From NCBI RefSeq assembly GCF_000090795.2, contig NW_003546801.1:1815-57775 (forward strand): 55,961 bases of DNA, written 5' to 3'. This DNA is from Amphimedon queenslandica. Its lineage: Eukaryota; Porifera; Demospongiae; Haplosclerida; Niphatidae. The notes below the pieces were generated by a model. That model was not told the origin of the DNA and did no database searches. It worked only from the letters and a program-made list of their open reading frames with translations. The translations under genes and the position numbers were made by a program. Below, piece after piece: positions 55,501 to 55,961 of the stretch (positions are counted from its first letter, which is position 1; every line of letters begins with the position of its first letter).

Positions 55501-55961
55501 TGCCCCAGAATTTATTTCTGTAGATTCATTATTTAAAATGACAATCAATTTAGAAATTAGAAGTCTTCTGCTTTAATGTGTAACTGACATAATTTTTTGG
55601 GGTATTTTTTTATTGACCTAACATGATCATTGGATCATAAAAATGCTATATGGAAGTTTTATTGTCTGGAAAAAATTATTCACAGAAATATGAGCCTTCA
55701 AAGTTGCTCATTTTGCTTCCTGCCATTTTACATCCTGTCAGGGGGTGTGGCTAAACGTGATATCATACAAGGCTTATGGTTGACTTTTACCATTGACTGC
55801 AATGCAATTTTAGTAGATGATTTCTGTTAGATTTCATTTTATACCTTGTAGCTTTAATTCTGTGGTAAAAGTGATAGCTTATGCTTATAATTCATGATAG
55901 TCAGAGGACATTTGAGCCATTATAGCTGGTATAGGTTGCAGCTCATAGCCTACTTTTGACA
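55501..55961. other. Unannotated end of window
   Basis: AT-rich sequence where the Helitron 5' end (TC...) would be expected, but no boundary is recognisable. Confidence 0.35.

Overview
The window is AT-rich eukaryotic DNA that consists almost entirely of mobile elements and their debris. I see no operons, bacterial promoters, tRNA or rRNA genes, and no intact long host gene. The mix (Ty3/Gypsy LTR elements, a DIRS-type tyrosine-recombinase retroelement, Tc1, pogo, hAT, Merlin, Helitron, MITEs and foldback repeats, plus decayed transposon genes that still carry short GT-AG introns of about 60-105 bp) fits an early-branching metazoan. A demosponge is my best guess; this is inference, not something the sequence proves. 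Two runs of N (23539-23990 and 44163-45116) are assembly gaps.

Layout. 1-3900 is a diverged satellite with a period of about 115 bp. 3900-6510 holds one possible exon and a second tandem array (modal period about 180 bp). 6515-8600 holds a foldback-type arm, a Merlin (ISXO2/IS1595-like) transposase pseudogene, a hairpin and TTAGGG-like repeats. 9700-10200 encodes a charged protein with an RG-rich tail in another frame. 10273-14935 is a minus-strand Gypsy element with both LTRs (Gypsy-1). 15010-16350 holds MITE sequence and a tyrosine-recombinase fragment.

16785-40153 is best read as one plus-strand Gypsy element (Gypsy-3) blown apart by nested insertions. A Tc1 element sits inside its 5' LTR. 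Gag and protease lie at 20455-21466. Then come a pogo relic, a hAT element between two same-direction minisatellites, an Ulp1-like protease gene, a second minus-strand Gypsy with both LTRs (Gypsy-2, 27627-31588), a foldback element and a hairpin MITE. The integrase follows at 33870-34910, a DIRS element with split direct repeats is inserted at 34911-39908, and the last pol codons and 3' LTR end the element at about 40153. Its RT and RNase H were not found.

41537-47741 contains two tail-to-tail gene pairs, one on each side of the second gap. In the first, a PHD-finger protein with a DUF7869-like C-terminal half faces an opposite-strand gene that looks like the N-terminal half of the same family. 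In the second, an intron-containing D(2)H-type DDE transposase gene ends 6 bp from the stop of a three-exon gene for a zinc-cysteine domain of the P2X7 C-terminal (P2RX7_C) type. The second pair is the most interesting thing in the window: it suggests that the P2X7 ballast-type domain can travel as the second gene of a DNA transposon. 52060-55500 is a minus-strand Helitron (HUH Rep plus PIF1-type helicase), itself broken by a MITE with 8-bp target duplications.

Every recognised mobile-element gene carries stops, frameshifts or changed catalytic residues, so these are relics and not active copies. Gene names are recognised from protein motifs by eye; no search was run.
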